DNA of 64,000 nucleotides, from contig NZ_OX336253.1 of the NCBI RefSeq assembly GCF_946902045.1, positions 2,170,001 through 2,234,000 on the forward strand, in the 5' to 3' direction. Of this stretch, positions 17,328-26,163 are shown in pieces; the first letter of the stretch is position 1, and every line of letters begins with the position of its first letter. The translations under genes were made by a program, and so were the position numbers. The stretch is from Neisseria sp. Marseille-Q5346. Its GTDB lineage: Bacteria > Pseudomonadota > Gammaproteobacteria > Burkholderiales > Neisseriaceae. The notes below the pieces were generated by a model, which ran no database searches, was not told where the DNA came from, and saw only the letters and a list, made by a program, of their open reading frames with translations.

Positions 17328-18383
17328 ATGTGGCGTTATATCTTTCAACGTTTGCTCCTTTTGATTCCCACGTTGTTGGGGATTTTGGCGATTACCTTCG
17401 CCGTGATTCAGTTTGTTCCCGGCGGTCCGGTGGAGCAGATGGTTCAGCAGCTGACACAGGGTGCGGTTGGTGGTGAGACGGCGGGGCGGAGTATTCCCGG
17501 AACTCTGGCCAAAAACGGCAACCGCATCAGTGCGGAAGATTTGGCCGCGCTGAATGCTTTGTACGGATTCGACAAGCCGCCTGTGACGCGTTTTGTCGAT
17601 ATGGTATGGAAATTCGCCCGTTTCGATTTGGGCGAGAGTTTTTTCCACCACCAAACCGTATTTGAGTTGGTAAAAGAGAAAATGCCGGTGTCGATGAGTT
17701 TGGGTTTGTGGACGTTTTTCCTGACTTATTTGATATGTATTCCGTTGGGTATTGCCAAGGCGGTCAGGGATGGCAGCCGATTTGATACGATTACGGGCAT
17801 GGTGATTTTGGTCGGCTATACCGTACCGCCGTTTGTCTTGGGTTTGGTGTTGCTAGTATTGTTTGGCGGCGGCAGCTTTTTTGCCTGGTTCCCGCAGGGC
17901 GGCTTGGTCGGCGATGATTTCGATACGCTCTCTTGGGCAGGTAAAGTCAAAGATTATTTATGGCATATGGCCTTGCCGATTACCGCTTCGGTGGCGGGCA
18001 ACTTGGCGGTGATGACCGTATTGACGAAAAACGTGTTCCTTGAAGAAATCCGCCGTCAATATGTTTATACCGCGCGAGCCAAGGGCTTGCCTGAGAAACA
18101 GATTCTGTGGAAGCATATTTTCCGCAATGCCATGATTCCTCTGATTACCGGTTTCCCGGCCGCATTTATCGGCGCATTCTTTACCGGCAGTCTGTTGATT
18201 GAAACGTTGTTCTCGCTGGACGGGTTGGGTTTGTTGTCTTACGAGGCAGTGATGAAACGTGATTATCCTGTCGTAATGGGTACGCTGTATGTGTTCACGC
18301 TGATGGGGTTGTTGGCTAAATTGGTGTCGGATATTTCTTATTCATGGGTCGATCCGCGTATTCACTTTGGCGGACAGAAATAA
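17328..18383 (+). CDS. yejB: Peptide ABC transporter permease YejB
   Basis: A 351-residue inner-membrane permease with about six membrane segments. It has the BPD-transporter EAA-type loop (YVYTARAKGLPEKQILWKHIFRNAMIPL). The start MWRYIFQRLLLLIPTLLGI is typical of YejB/DppB proteins; I use the ATG at 17328, with AGAGGA upstream, instead of an in-frame ATG inside a DUS-containing leader. With yejE and the remote yejF it should form an oligopeptide importer (YejABEF imports microcin C and peptides in E. coli). The binding protein is not in the window. Confidence 0.92.
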   Translation: MWRYIFQRLLLLIPTLLGILAITFAVIQFVPGGPVEQMVQQLTQGAVGGETAGRSIPGTLAKNGNRISAEDLAALNALYGFDKPPVTRFVDMVWKFARFDLGESFFHHQTVFELVKEKMPVSMSLGLWTFFLTYLICIPLGIAKAVRDGSRFDTITGMVILVGYTVPPFVLGLVLLVLFGGGSFFAWFPQGGLVGDDFDTLSWAGKVKDYLWHMALPITASVAGNLAVMTVLTKNVFLEEIRRQYVYTARAKGLPEKQILWKHIFRNAMIPLITGFPAAFIGAFFTGSLLIETLFSLDGLGLLSYEAVMKRDYPVVMGTLYVFTLMGLLAKLVSDISYSWVDPRIHFGGQK

Positions 18384-18419
18384 GGCCGTCTGAAAATATC
18401 TTCAATCCATTATTAAAGA

Positions 18420-19460
18420 ATGTTTCGAACCATGAAAAAGAAAAAATCTACTTCAAACCCTACTTGGCAAGCCTTTAAGCAGCATAAGCGCGGTTGGTTG
18501 GCTTTGCGGATTTTGGCCGTTTTGTTTGTCGTCACTTTGCTTGCACCATTGTGGAGCAACGACAAACCTTTGTGGATACGCTATCAGGGCGAGTATTTCT
18601 TCCCCTTGGTAAACGAATACAACGAAACCACATTTGGCGGCGATTTCGATACGCCTGCGGATTATCTGGATCCGCTTATCCGCCACAACATTACTTCAGA
18701 CGGCAATTTTGCCCTTTACCTGCCCAATCCTTACGATGCCGATACCTTAAACGATTTCGATACGGCCCCCGATCCTGCCAAGCCGTCCGAACGGCATATC
18801 TTGGGAACGGACGACCGCGGCCGCGACCTGTTGGCGCGCTTGGTTTACGGTTTCCGCGATTCACTGCTGTTTGCCTTGGTGTTGACTGTGGTGACTACCG
18901 TAATCGGCGTGGTTGCAGGCGCGGTGCAGGGTTATTTCGGCGGCAAAACTGACCTTCTGATGCAGCGTTTTATCGAGGTTTGGGGCGGTATGCCGGAGCT
19001 GTACCTCTTGATTATCCTGTCTTCGTTCTTTAATCCGGGACTGCTGATTTTGCTGGTGTTACTGTCGCTTTTCGGCTGGATGGGCTTGTCCGACTATGTC
19101 CGTGCCGAGTTTTTAAAAAACCGTCAGACCGATTACGTTTTGGCGGCGCGCGCGATGGGCGTGAGCAACCGTGAAATCATGTGGCGCCATATCCTGCCCA
19201 ACAGCTTGACGCCGGTATTGGCCTTCCTGCCTTTCCGTATTTCCGGTGCCGTACTTGCCCTGACTAGCTTGGACTTCTTGGGCTTGGGCGTACCTGCCTC
19301 ACAGGCGAGCTTGGGCGAGTTGCTGGCGCAAGGCAAAGACAACTTGGACGCGTGGTGGATCGGCCTGTCTGCCGTTGCTACGCTGACAGTGATGCTGCTT
19401 TTGCTGGTCATGATCGGCGAAGGTTTGCGTCAGGCATTTGACGTACGCGCACGCAGTTAA
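18420..19460 (+). CDS. yejE: Peptide ABC transporter permease YejE
   Basis: A 346-residue permease. A cytoplasmic basic N terminus is followed by one helix, a large periplasmic segment (residues about 40-130) with the family's GTDDRGRDLLARLVYGFRDS boundary, and then five helices with the loop YVLAARAMGVSNREIMWRHILPNS. This large insert is diagnostic of YejE. It starts 36 bases after yejB, separated by a single DUS. The ATG at 18420 has only a weak AAAG signal; the in-frame ATG at 18432 is the alternative. Confidence 0.92.
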   Translation: MFRTMKKKKSTSNPTWQAFKQHKRGWLALRILAVLFVVTLLAPLWSNDKPLWIRYQGEYFFPLVNEYNETTFGGDFDTPADYLDPLIRHNITSDGNFALYLPNPYDADTLNDFDTAPDPAKPSERHILGTDDRGRDLLARLVYGFRDSLLFALVLTVVTTVIGVVAGAVQGYFGGKTDLLMQRFIEVWGGMPELYLLIILSSFFNPGLLILLVLLSLFGWMGLSDYVRAEFLKNRQTDYVLAARAMGVSNREIMWRHILPNSLTPVLAFLPFRISGAVLALTSLDFLGLGVPASQASLGELLAQGKDNLDAWWIGLSAVATLTVMLLLLVMIGEGLRQAFDVRARS

Positions 19461-19514
19461 TTGCTTTTCTAAAGCGTGAAGAGGGTGGGTGGAAAAGCCT
19501 GTCCTGCATTCTCA

Positions 19515-19542
19515 GGGCCGTCTGAAAAGTTTCAGACGGCCT
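19515..19542. terminator. Inverted DUS terminator after yejE
   Basis: GGCCGTCTGAA core (19516-19526) and TTCAGACGGCCT (19531-19542) close the yejBE transcript. Confidence 0.75.
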
Positions 19543-19570
19543 CATCCATTCGTTTGAATCATTAAAAACC

Positions 19571-20251
19571 ATGAATCAAGAAATCACATTTCTTACTCTT
19601 TTTCTGCTCGGCTTTTTTGGCGGAACGCATTGCGTCGGCATGTGCGGCGGATTGAGCAGCGCATTCGCTTTGCAGCTGCCGCCACATTTAAACCGAATCG
19701 GGCTGATTGTATTGTTGAACTTGGGGCGCATCAGCAGCTATGTCGTCATCGGCCTTCTGGTCGGCTTGGTCGGGCAGGTCGGCATTTCCTTGGACGATAC
19801 GCGCGCGGTTCAAAACGGTTTGTATATTGCCGCCAATGTTTTGCTGCTTTTGCTCGGTCTGTATCTTGCCGGTATTTCGACTGCCGCAACCAAAATCGAA
19901 GGCATCGGCAAACCGATATGGAAACGCCTGAATCCTTTGTTAAACAAATTGCTGCCGATTAAATCAGTGCCTGCCTGTTTCGGCGTGGGCGTGCTTTGGG
20001 GCTGGCTGCCTTGCGGTTTGGTGTACAGCGCGTCTTTGTATGCTTTGGGCAGCGGCAATGTCTTGCACGGCGGGCTGTATATGCTGGCGTTTGCATTGGG
20101 TACGTTGCCGAACCTGCTCGCGATGGGTATATTTGCAGCGCAGTTGAAAACCTTTCTGCAAAAACGCATGGTTCGTTTGTTTGCCGGACTGTTGGTGGCA
20201 GGATGGGCGATATGGCGCTTGGCTGTATTTGCAATGGGGCAAATCGGGTAA
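19571..20251 (+). CDS. Membrane protein of the DsbD_2/UreH-like (COG2836) family
   Basis: 226 residues with about six membrane helices. The N-terminal helix carries GTHCVGMCGG (Cys21, Cys25) and the fourth region WGWLPCGLVYS. These paired Cys/Pro motifs mark the DsbD-like membrane domain, often labelled sulfite exporter TauE/SafE. Members occur with cbb3 oxidase maturation genes and are suspected of moving reductant or copper. That role here is inference. It is a single gene between two DUS terminators. Confidence 0.8.
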   Translation: MNQEITFLTLFLLGFFGGTHCVGMCGGLSSAFALQLPPHLNRIGLIVLLNLGRISSYVVIGLLVGLVGQVGISLDDTRAVQNGLYIAANVLLLLLGLYLAGISTAATKIEGIGKPIWKRLNPLLNKLLPIKSVPACFGVGVLWGWLPCGLVYSASLYALGSGNVLHGGLYMLAFALGTLPNLLAMGIFAAQLKTFLQKRMVRLFAGLLVAGWAIWRLAVFAMGQIG

Positions 20252-20292
20252 GGTAAAAAGGTTTTATCTAGTTTGTTGTTTTGCAATCAAAA

Positions 20293-20321
20293 AGGCCGTC
20301 TGAAAGATTTTCAGACGGCCT
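20293..20321. terminator. Bidirectional inverted DUS terminator
   Basis: AGGCCGTCTGAA (20293-20304) and TTCAGACGGCCT (20310-20321), flanked by A- and T-runs. It lies between two convergent membrane-protein genes. Confidence 0.85.
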
Positions 20322-20336
20322 TTTCATAAGAAAGAT

Positions 20337-21146
20337 TTAATGTATCAAATTCCAAGCCATCTTGGCGGCAATCATCAGCAACATGATGCCGAAGGCGATT
20401 TTGAGTTTTCGGGCGGGCAGCTTGTGCGCCGTTTTTACGCCGAGCGGAGCAAAGAGGATGGTGGCAACGCTCAATATGAACACGGCCGGAAGATAGATAA
20501 AGCCTGCCGCGCCTTCAGGCAGGTTGGCAATATGCAAACCGTTGGCAAAATAGCCGATGGTGCCGGCAATCGCAATCGGCCATGCCAGACCTGAAGATGT
20601 GCCGATGGCGCGGTGCGCCGGAAAGTTGCAATACAGTAGGAATGGAACGGATAAAGAACCACCGCCGATACCGACCCAGCTTGAAGCCGCACCAAAAAGC
20701 GTGCCCATGGCTGTCAGGCCGGGGAGGGCAGGCAGGGTGCGTGAAGGTTTGGGTTTGGAATCGCGTAGGGTTTTAAGTGCGATAAAGGCAAGAAATGCAA
20801 TAAAGAAAACCTGCAAAGCCAGCGTCGGCATATATTTTGCTGTTGCCGCGCCGAGGAGTACGCCAAGTATCATGCCCGGCGTCATTCGGCGGACGGTCGC
20901 CCAATCGATGGCGTGCTTTTTATGTTGGGCAAACATACTGGAGAAGGTGGTAAACACCATGACGGCAAAGGAAGTGCCGATAGCAAGATGCTGGGCATAG
21001 GGGTGGCTGCCTATGCCTTGCAGTTGCAACGCCCATAAGACAACGGGGACAATCAGCGTGCCGCCACCTACGCCGAACAGTCCGGCAATAAAGCCCGCCG
21101 CGCTGCCGACGGCGAGCAGGGCAAAGATGATGTCCCAAGACCACAT
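20337..21146 (-). CDS. TSUP family membrane transporter (TauE/SafE)
   Basis: A 269-residue inner-membrane protein with eight or nine helices. It has the repeated glycine-rich TSUP motifs: GLFGVGGGTLIVPVVLWAL at the N terminus and GTLFGAASSWVGIGGGSLSVPFLL in the second half. TSUP proteins export sulfite, sulfoacetate and related organic anions; the substrate is not predictable here. It begins one base after the pssA stop, so it is probably translated from the pssA message. Confidence 0.88.
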   Translation of the reverse strand: MWSWDIIFALLAVGSAAGFIAGLFGVGGGTLIVPVVLWALQLQGIGSHPYAQHLAIGTSFAVMVFTTFSSMFAQHKKHAIDWATVRRMTPGMILGVLLGAATAKYMPTLALQVFFIAFLAFIALKTLRDSKPKPSRTLPALPGLTAMGTLFGAASSWVGIGGGSLSVPFLLYCNFPAHRAIGTSSGLAWPIAIAGTIGYFANGLHIANLPEGAAGFIYLPAVFILSVATILFAPLGVKTAHKLPARKLKIAFGIMLLMIAAKMAWNLIH

Positions 21147-21147
21147 T

Positions 21148-21927
21148 TCAGACGGCCTTGTCGTGTTTGTGTGATTTATGGCGTTTTCTAAACCAACGGA
21201 TGACTGCCATCACATAACCGGACAGGCTGTAACCGAGGAAAAACAGGAAGAGGACGAGCGAAGGTTCCCAATTGATCAAAAGCAGAATCAATACGGCCAA
21301 CACCATGCCCATAAACGGCACTTGGCGGCGGATGTTGATTTCTTTGAAGCTCCAAAACGGAATCTGCACAATCATGGAAATGCCGGCAAACAGGGTGATA
21401 CCCAATGCCCACCAATGCACGTTGGGGAAGCGTTCGACGCTGTGGTTGACCCAAATCAGGCCGACAATCAACGCAGCGGCGGTCGGGCTGGGCACGCCGA
21501 TAAACCAACGTTTATCAACTTTGCCGATAAGCGTGTTGAACAGCGCCAAACGCAGGGCGGCGCAGGCGCAGTAGATAAAGGCGACGGAATAACCGATTTT
21601 GCCAAACTGCCAAAGTTGCCATTTGTAGGCAATCAGGGCAGGCGCGACGCCGAAACTGACCATATCGGCGAGGCTGTCGAGCTGTTCGCCGAACGCGCTT
21701 TGGCTGTTGGTCAGCCGCGCTACGCGTCCGTCCATACCGTCGAGCAGCATGGAAAGGAAAACTGCAATCGCCGCTGTTTCATAACGTCCGTGCATAGACT
21801 GGGTAATGGCGAAGAAGGCGCAAAACAGTGCGGCGATGGTAAAGGAATTGGGCAGCAGGTAAATGCTGTTTTTGCGGATGGAGTTGCGTGGTGGAATCGG
21901 ATTTTCTGTATTTTGTGAGTTGTCCAT
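21148..21927 (-). CDS. pssA: CDP-diacylglycerol-serine O-phosphatidyltransferase
   Basis: A 259-residue inner-membrane enzyme making phosphatidylserine, the precursor of phosphatidylethanolamine. The CDP-alcohol motif is complete: D66-G67-x2-A70-R71-x8-G80-x3-D84-x3-D88. It has about seven helices. The last residues (DKAV) and the TGA stop are supplied by a DUS that overlaps the start region of the next gene. Length and motif fit the type II (Bacillus/Helicobacter-like) PssA. Confidence 0.93.
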   Translation of the reverse strand: MDNSQNTENPIPPRNSIRKNSIYLLPNSFTIAALFCAFFAITQSMHGRYETAAIAVFLSMLLDGMDGRVARLTNSQSAFGEQLDSLADMVSFGVAPALIAYKWQLWQFGKIGYSVAFIYCACAALRLALFNTLIGKVDKRWFIGVPSPTAAALIVGLIWVNHSVERFPNVHWWALGITLFAGISMIVQIPFWSFKEINIRRQVPFMGMVLAVLILLLINWEPSLVLFLFFLGYSLSGYVMAVIRWFRKRHKSHKHDKAV

Positions 21928-22050
21928 AATGTTTCCGTATATGCTGCGTGTGCAGATGAGGCATTATACCGCATTGGCAGGTTAAGGATTTTTAAAAGGC
22001 AGACATAGTTTCACTTCAATCGCATAAAGTTTCAGACTGCCTTTATTCCA

Positions 22051-23400
22051 TCAGTCAAACAACTCGCCCTGCGCCTGCTCTTTGGTCACGCGTACGTCGG
22101 TTTCACCGTCGGCAAAAGTGATGTGCAGTTTCTGCCCTTGTTTCAACGTATCGGCATTGCGGATGACTTGTCCGCGTGTGTTTTTGACGACCGAAAAGCC
22201 GCGCTCCAGAATATGCTGCGGCGATACGGCTTCGAGCAATGCGGCTTGGGCGGTCAGGCTTTGACGGCGGTGGGTAAGCAGCTGGCGGAAGGAATGCGAC
22301 AGGGCCGTCTGAAAACGGTCAATATTGTTTTTGTAAACGGAAACATCAGGACGGCAATGTTTCAGAGTTTGGGTTTGGCGTTCAAAACGGGCGGTGTGGG
22401 CGCGGAGGTTTTGCGTCATCGAGTAAGACAGCATTTGCGCCAGCTTGCTGATTGAAGCGCGCTGCTCGTCAAGTTTTTGGCGCGGATGACGGATTTGCCG
22501 CGCCAGCCAGTCGAGTTTTTGGCTGGCATCGAAATAGCGTTGCTCTAAAACGGTTTTCAGACGGCCTTGCGCTTGGGCGAGGCGGTGTAACGATTCTTGG
22601 CGGTTGGGGCTGACCAGTTCTGCCGCGCCGGTCGGGGTCGGAGCGCGCACGTCGGCGACAAAATCGGCGAGCGTGAAATCGGTTTCGTGGCCTACACCGC
22701 TGACGACCGGAATCACGCAGGCTTCGATGGCGCGTACGACCGGCTCTTCATTAAACGCCCACAAGTCTTCAATGCTGCCGCCGCCGCGACAGACAATCAG
22801 TACGTCACACTCGGCGCGTTGCGATGCGGTTTTAATCGCTTGGGCAATTTGCAACTCGCTGCCCGTGCCTTGAACGGGCGTTGGATAAACGATAACGGGA
22901 ATTTCGGGCGCGCGGCGGTTTAAGGTGGTCACGACATCGCGCAAAGCCGCCGCCGCCAGGCTGGTGACGATGCCGATACATTGCGGACGGGTGGGTAACG
23001 GTTTTTTGCGTTCTGCTGAAAACGCGCCTTCCGCCTGCAATTGCGCTTTCAATCGCTCATAGGCTTCGTAAAGCTGCCCCAAACCTTTGAGCCGCACCTC
23101 ATTCACGGTAATTTGAAATTCGCCCCGCGCTTCATAAATGCTGATTTTCCCGGATACTTCGATATGGTCGCCTTCTTTCAAAGGCTTCGCCAAGCGCATG
23201 GCCGCACCCTTAAACATCGCGCAACGCACCTGCGCGCGGCTGTCTTTGAGTGAGAAGTAATAATGTCCGCTGGCGGCACGGGTCAGGTTGGATACTTCAC
23301 CGGCAATCCATAAGCCTGCGAGATGGTCTTCCAGCAAGGCTTTGGCGAGGGCGTTGAGCTCGGATACGGAAATGGAGGAGGGCGCGAAAAGTTCGGACAT
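22051..23400 (-). CDS. xseA: Exodeoxyribonuclease VII large subunit
   Basis: A 449-residue subunit of the single-strand exonuclease. It has an N-terminal OB fold (ISVSELNALAKALLEDHLAGLWIAGEVSN, about 10-110), a catalytic core with VCRGGGSIEDLWAFNEE and GVGHETDFTLADFVADVRAPTPTGAAE (about 210-290), a long coiled-coil region (about 290-390) and the C-terminal RGFSVVKN segment. Length is normal. The partner xseB is not in the window. Two DUS cores lie inside the coiled-coil region. Confidence 0.95.
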   Translation of the reverse strand: MSELFAPSSISVSELNALAKALLEDHLAGLWIAGEVSNLTRAASGHYYFSLKDSRAQVRCAMFKGAAMRLAKPLKEGDHIEVSGKISIYEARGEFQITVNEVRLKGLGQLYEAYERLKAQLQAEGAFSAERKKPLPTRPQCIGIVTSLAAAALRDVVTTLNRRAPEIPVIVYPTPVQGTGSELQIAQAIKTASQRAECDVLIVCRGGGSIEDLWAFNEEPVVRAIEACVIPVVSGVGHETDFTLADFVADVRAPTPTGAAELVSPNRQESLHRLAQAQGRLKTVLEQRYFDASQKLDWLARQIRHPRQKLDEQRASISKLAQMLSYSMTQNLRAHTARFERQTQTLKHCRPDVSVYKNNIDRFQTALSHSFRQLLTHRRQSLTAQAALLEAVSPQHILERGFSVVKNTRGQVIRNADTLKQGQKLHITFADGETDVRVTKEQAQGELFD

Positions 23401-23581
23401 TGCGAAACAGGAAAAATTTGGGAAAGCTGAATTATAAGGGTTTTAGAGCGATTCGTTGTATTCGTTTTTATGAAACTTGCGCCCTTTGTTTTAATATTAT
23501 CAAAGGCGCATGTTCAGACGGCCTTGCCTAGGCGGGCTTGTGTTATATTATCGTTTGATTTTCGCTTCAAAAGCCGCGTGT

Positions 23582-24592
23582 ATGCCCAAACTCCACCAAA
23601 TTATCGAGCGCCATTGGCAATCCCCTAATCCGTTTTTGTCTTTGCTGTTAAAACCATTGTCCAAGCTGTTTGCCAAAATTGCGGCGAAACGGCGCGATGA
23701 TTTTGTTTCAGGCCGTCTGAAAAGCGAAAAATTGCCTGTGCCAGTGGTGGTGGTCGGTAATATCCATGCAGGCGGAACAGGGAAAACGCCGATAGTCGCC
23801 GCGCTGGTGTTGGGTTTGCGGGAAAAGGGCGTTAAGGTCGGCATCATCAGCCGAGGTTACGGGCGCAAGAGTAAGGCGGTTCATGTATTGAAGACAGCCA
23901 GCAGCGCGGCAGATGCAGGCGATGAGCCTTTATTGCTGTTTCGCCAAACCGGCGCGCCGACGGCGGTAGGCAGCAGCCGTGCAGAAGCAGGCAGGGCATT
24001 GCTTGCGGCGCATCCGGAGCTTGAATTGATTGTGGCCGACGACGGCTTGCAACATTATGCCTTGCAGCGCGATATGGAAATTGCCGTATTCCCGGCGGCG
24101 GATACGGGGCGGACGGATTTGGATTTACTACCCAACGGCAGCTTGCGCGAACCTTTGCCTCGGTTGACTTCCGTTGATGCGGTCGTCGTCAGTGGCGGAA
24201 AAGCAGATGCGGCGTTTAGGCCGTCTGAAAATATGTTTGCCAGCCATATTGAAACAGGTCGGATTTACCGTTTGAACAGGCCGTCTGAAAAATTGGATTT
24301 GGCAGGTTTGGGAAATCAAACCGTCGCCGCCGTCGCCGGTATCGCCAAGCCGGAGCGTTTTTTCGATTCGCTGCGGAATATGGGCATTACTTTGAACCAA
24401 ACCGTCGCACTGCCTGACCATGCCGACATCGCAGTAGCAGACTTGCCCAATGCGGACACGGTCATTATTACGGAGAAAGATGCGGTCAAGTTTTCAGACG
24501 GCCACGGCCTGAATCATGTGTGGGTCTTGCCTGTTTATGCGATAATTGAGCCGAACTTGGCGGCGTTTGTATCCGCGAATGTTTCAATCTAA
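23582..24592 (+). CDS. lpxK: Tetraacyldisaccharide 4'-kinase
   Basis: A 336-residue inner-membrane-associated enzyme that phosphorylates the lipid A precursor at the 4' position. N-terminal amphipathic/hydrophobic segment (residues 17-32), P-loop HAGGTGKTP (62-70) and [15 protein letters not shown] (about 140-155) are the family marks. I start at the ATG at 23582; an earlier in-frame start would translate a DUS and 24 unrelated residues. Four DUS cores lie inside the gene (23710, 24218, 24278, 24493), more than in any other gene here. It begins an LPS-related block with kdsB. Confidence 0.95.
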   Translation: MPKLHQIIERHWQSPNPFLSLLLKPLSKLFAKIAAKRRDDFVSGRLKSEKLPVPVVVVGNIHAGGTGKTPIVAALVLGLREKGVKVGIISRGYGRKSKAVHVLKTASSAADAGDEPLLLFRQTGAPTAVGSSRAEAGRALLAAHPELELIVADDGLQHYALQRDMEIAVFPAADTGRTDLDLLPNGSLREPLPRLTSVDAVVVSGGKADAAFRPSENMFASHIETGRIYRLNRPSEKLDLAGLGNQTVAAVAGIAKPERFFDSLRNMGITLNQTVALPDHADIAVADLPNADTVIITEKDAVKFSDGHGLNHVWVLPVYAIIEPNLAAFVSANVSI

Positions 24593-24656
24593 ATGCTTAT
24601 AGGTGTTTCACAGATGTTTTAAAGATGATCTTCAAACTACGCGATAGGAGTAAATC

Positions 24657-25322
24657 ATGAAGTTAAAATATTTGTTGGTCGCTTGCGCAGCTTTATTTGT
24701 ATCCACCCAAAGCTTAGCTGCTAAACCAAGTGATGAATCTGCAATGAAATGGTTGGAGATTCAAGGGATAAGCAATAATTATAGCGAGAAAGTGCAACGT
24801 TCTTTGGAGATGGTGAATAAAGAGGATAATGAGCGCTTGTTAGCGATGACGCCCAAAGCTCAAAAAGCGCAGATGAAGGCGATCATCAGTCGTTATATGA
24901 AAAATATGCAAGACGATTTGAGCCGCCCTGAGTTGAAAAAACAATGGTTGGATGAAGAAAAGCGTGCCGTACAGAAAGTATTTACACAAGAAGAAGTCGA
25001 TGTAACCAACCGTTTTTTCTCTTCAGCTCAGGGAAAAAATATTTTGAAAAAGATAAGAAGTTTACAACAGCATGGTGGAAATCTTGAGGATATGTTGAGC
25101 CAATCGGATATAGAAAAGATGGCTGAAGCATTTGGGCATGGTGCCGGTAAGTCTGCGCTCGAAAAAGTCAAGCATTTCGATAAGCTGAGTGATGAGATTA
25201 TCCACAAAACCATGAGTCAAAATTACCTCAATGCAAGCGATAAATATACGCCTGCTTTTGAGGAGCAAACACATGGTATTTTATGCAAAGGCAACAAACA
25301 TTTGCCGAAGTGTGCCAAATAA
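24657..25322 (+). CDS. Secreted DUF2059-type protein (first of two paralogues)
   Basis: 221 residues. Signal peptide MKLKYLLVACAALFVSTQSLA, then a helical, charged domain with the DUF2059 pattern (F-x-x-EEVDVTNRFFSSAQGKNIL, about 108-126). The mature N terminus KPSDESAMKWLEIQ is shared with the next gene. Two late cysteines (ILCKGNKHLPKCAK) could form a disulfide. Probably periplasmic. A/T-richer than its neighbours. Function unknown. ATAGGAG precedes the ATG. Confidence 0.78.
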   Translation: MKLKYLLVACAALFVSTQSLAAKPSDESAMKWLEIQGISNNYSEKVQRSLEMVNKEDNERLLAMTPKAQKAQMKAIISRYMKNMQDDLSRPELKKQWLDEEKRAVQKVFTQEEVDVTNRFFSSAQGKNILKKIRSLQQHGGNLEDMLSQSDIEKMAEAFGHGAGKSALEKVKHFDKLSDEIIHKTMSQNYLNASDKYTPAFEEQTHGILCKGNKHLPKCAK

Positions 25323-25371
25323 TTTTCCGACTATCTGAAAATATTTATTTTTTGTTGAAAGGTAGCAAAAG

Positions 25372-25923
25372 ATGAAACTGAAAACCTTATTATTGCCCTT
25401 CGCCGCGCTGGTATTGTGTGCCAATGCGTTTGCCGCGCCGCCCAGTGATGCATCGCTGGAAAAATGGTTAAATACGCAACATTACGAGCAAGATATTGAG
25501 TTAATTCTGAATGAGATTTTTCAAGAGGGATTTAAACCGCTTTCCGATACCTTGGTGGCTGAAGTCTCTAAAGAGAAGAAGGAAGAAGTGGAAAAAGCGG
25601 TTGTTCGTTATCGGGACATTGTTGTAAAGGAGGCCTTCACGCCTGAGTTGAAACAGACCATCCGCAGCCGATTGTTGAAAAGTGCCAAAGCTTCACTTAC
25701 CCAAAAAGAAGTCAATGCTATGATTGTCAATCCATCCGGAAAGGCTGCTGAGTCTTTCCTGGATAAGAATATGGGCGGTCTGGAAGAATTGTTGCCGAAA
25801 AAATTACAGGAAGCTGCGGATCGGCATAAGCCTGAGTTTATCAAAGAATGGAGGCGGATTGCTTGCGGTGGCAAAAATCCCGAGCCGGTTTGTGCAAAAT
25901 CTGATTCAAGCAACAAGCGATAA
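25372..25923 (+). CDS. Secreted DUF2059-type protein (second paralogue)
   Basis: 183 residues. Signal peptide MKLKTLLLPFAALVLCANAFA, followed by APPSDASLEKWLNTQHYEQD, clearly related to the preceding gene's mature start. It also has a SLTQKEVNAMIVNPSGKAAE motif equivalent and a C-terminal Cys pair (RIACGGKNPEPVC). It is 38 residues shorter than its neighbour. The pair arose by tandem duplication and then diverged. Probably periplasmic; function unknown. Confidence 0.78.
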   Translation: MKLKTLLLPFAALVLCANAFAAPPSDASLEKWLNTQHYEQDIELILNEIFQEGFKPLSDTLVAEVSKEKKEEVEKAVVRYRDIVVKEAFTPELKQTIRSRLLKSAKASLTQKEVNAMIVNPSGKAAESFLDKNMGGLEELLPKKLQEAADRHKPEFIKEWRRIACGGKNPEPVCAKSDSSNKR

Positions 25924-25980
25924 CTTCGAACTGTCTGAATCATTTCAGACAACCTTGATATAACTACCGAAAGTAACCCC

Positions 25981-26163
25981 ATGGAAAAAAAATTCTTAGA
26001 CATCCTCGTTTGTCCTGTGACTAAAGGCAAACTCGAATACCATCAAGACAAACAGGAATTGTGGAGCCGTCAGGCGAAGCTGGCTTATCCGATTAAAGAC
26101 GGCATTCCCTATATGTTAGAAAACGAAGCACGAGCGTTGAGCGAAGAGGAACTGAAAGCATGA
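25981..26163 (+). CDS. Trm112-like small protein (YcaR family)
   Basis: A 60-residue protein beginning [20 protein letters not shown] and containing [13 protein letters not shown], the signature of the YcaR/Trm112 fold. It keeps one of the zinc cysteines (C11) but lacks the others seen in four-Cys members. The gene overlaps kdsB by 4 bases (ATGA), the usual lpxK-ycaR-kdsB linkage, here interrupted by the DUF2059 pair. Confidence 0.9.
   Translation: MEKKFLDILVCPVTKGKLEYHQDKQELWSRQAKLAYPIKDGIPYMLENEARALSEEELKA

Noticed and set aside
21178..21918. A 246-codon plus-strand frame opposite pssA
   Set aside because: Shadow frame; pssA has the full CDP-alcohol motif.
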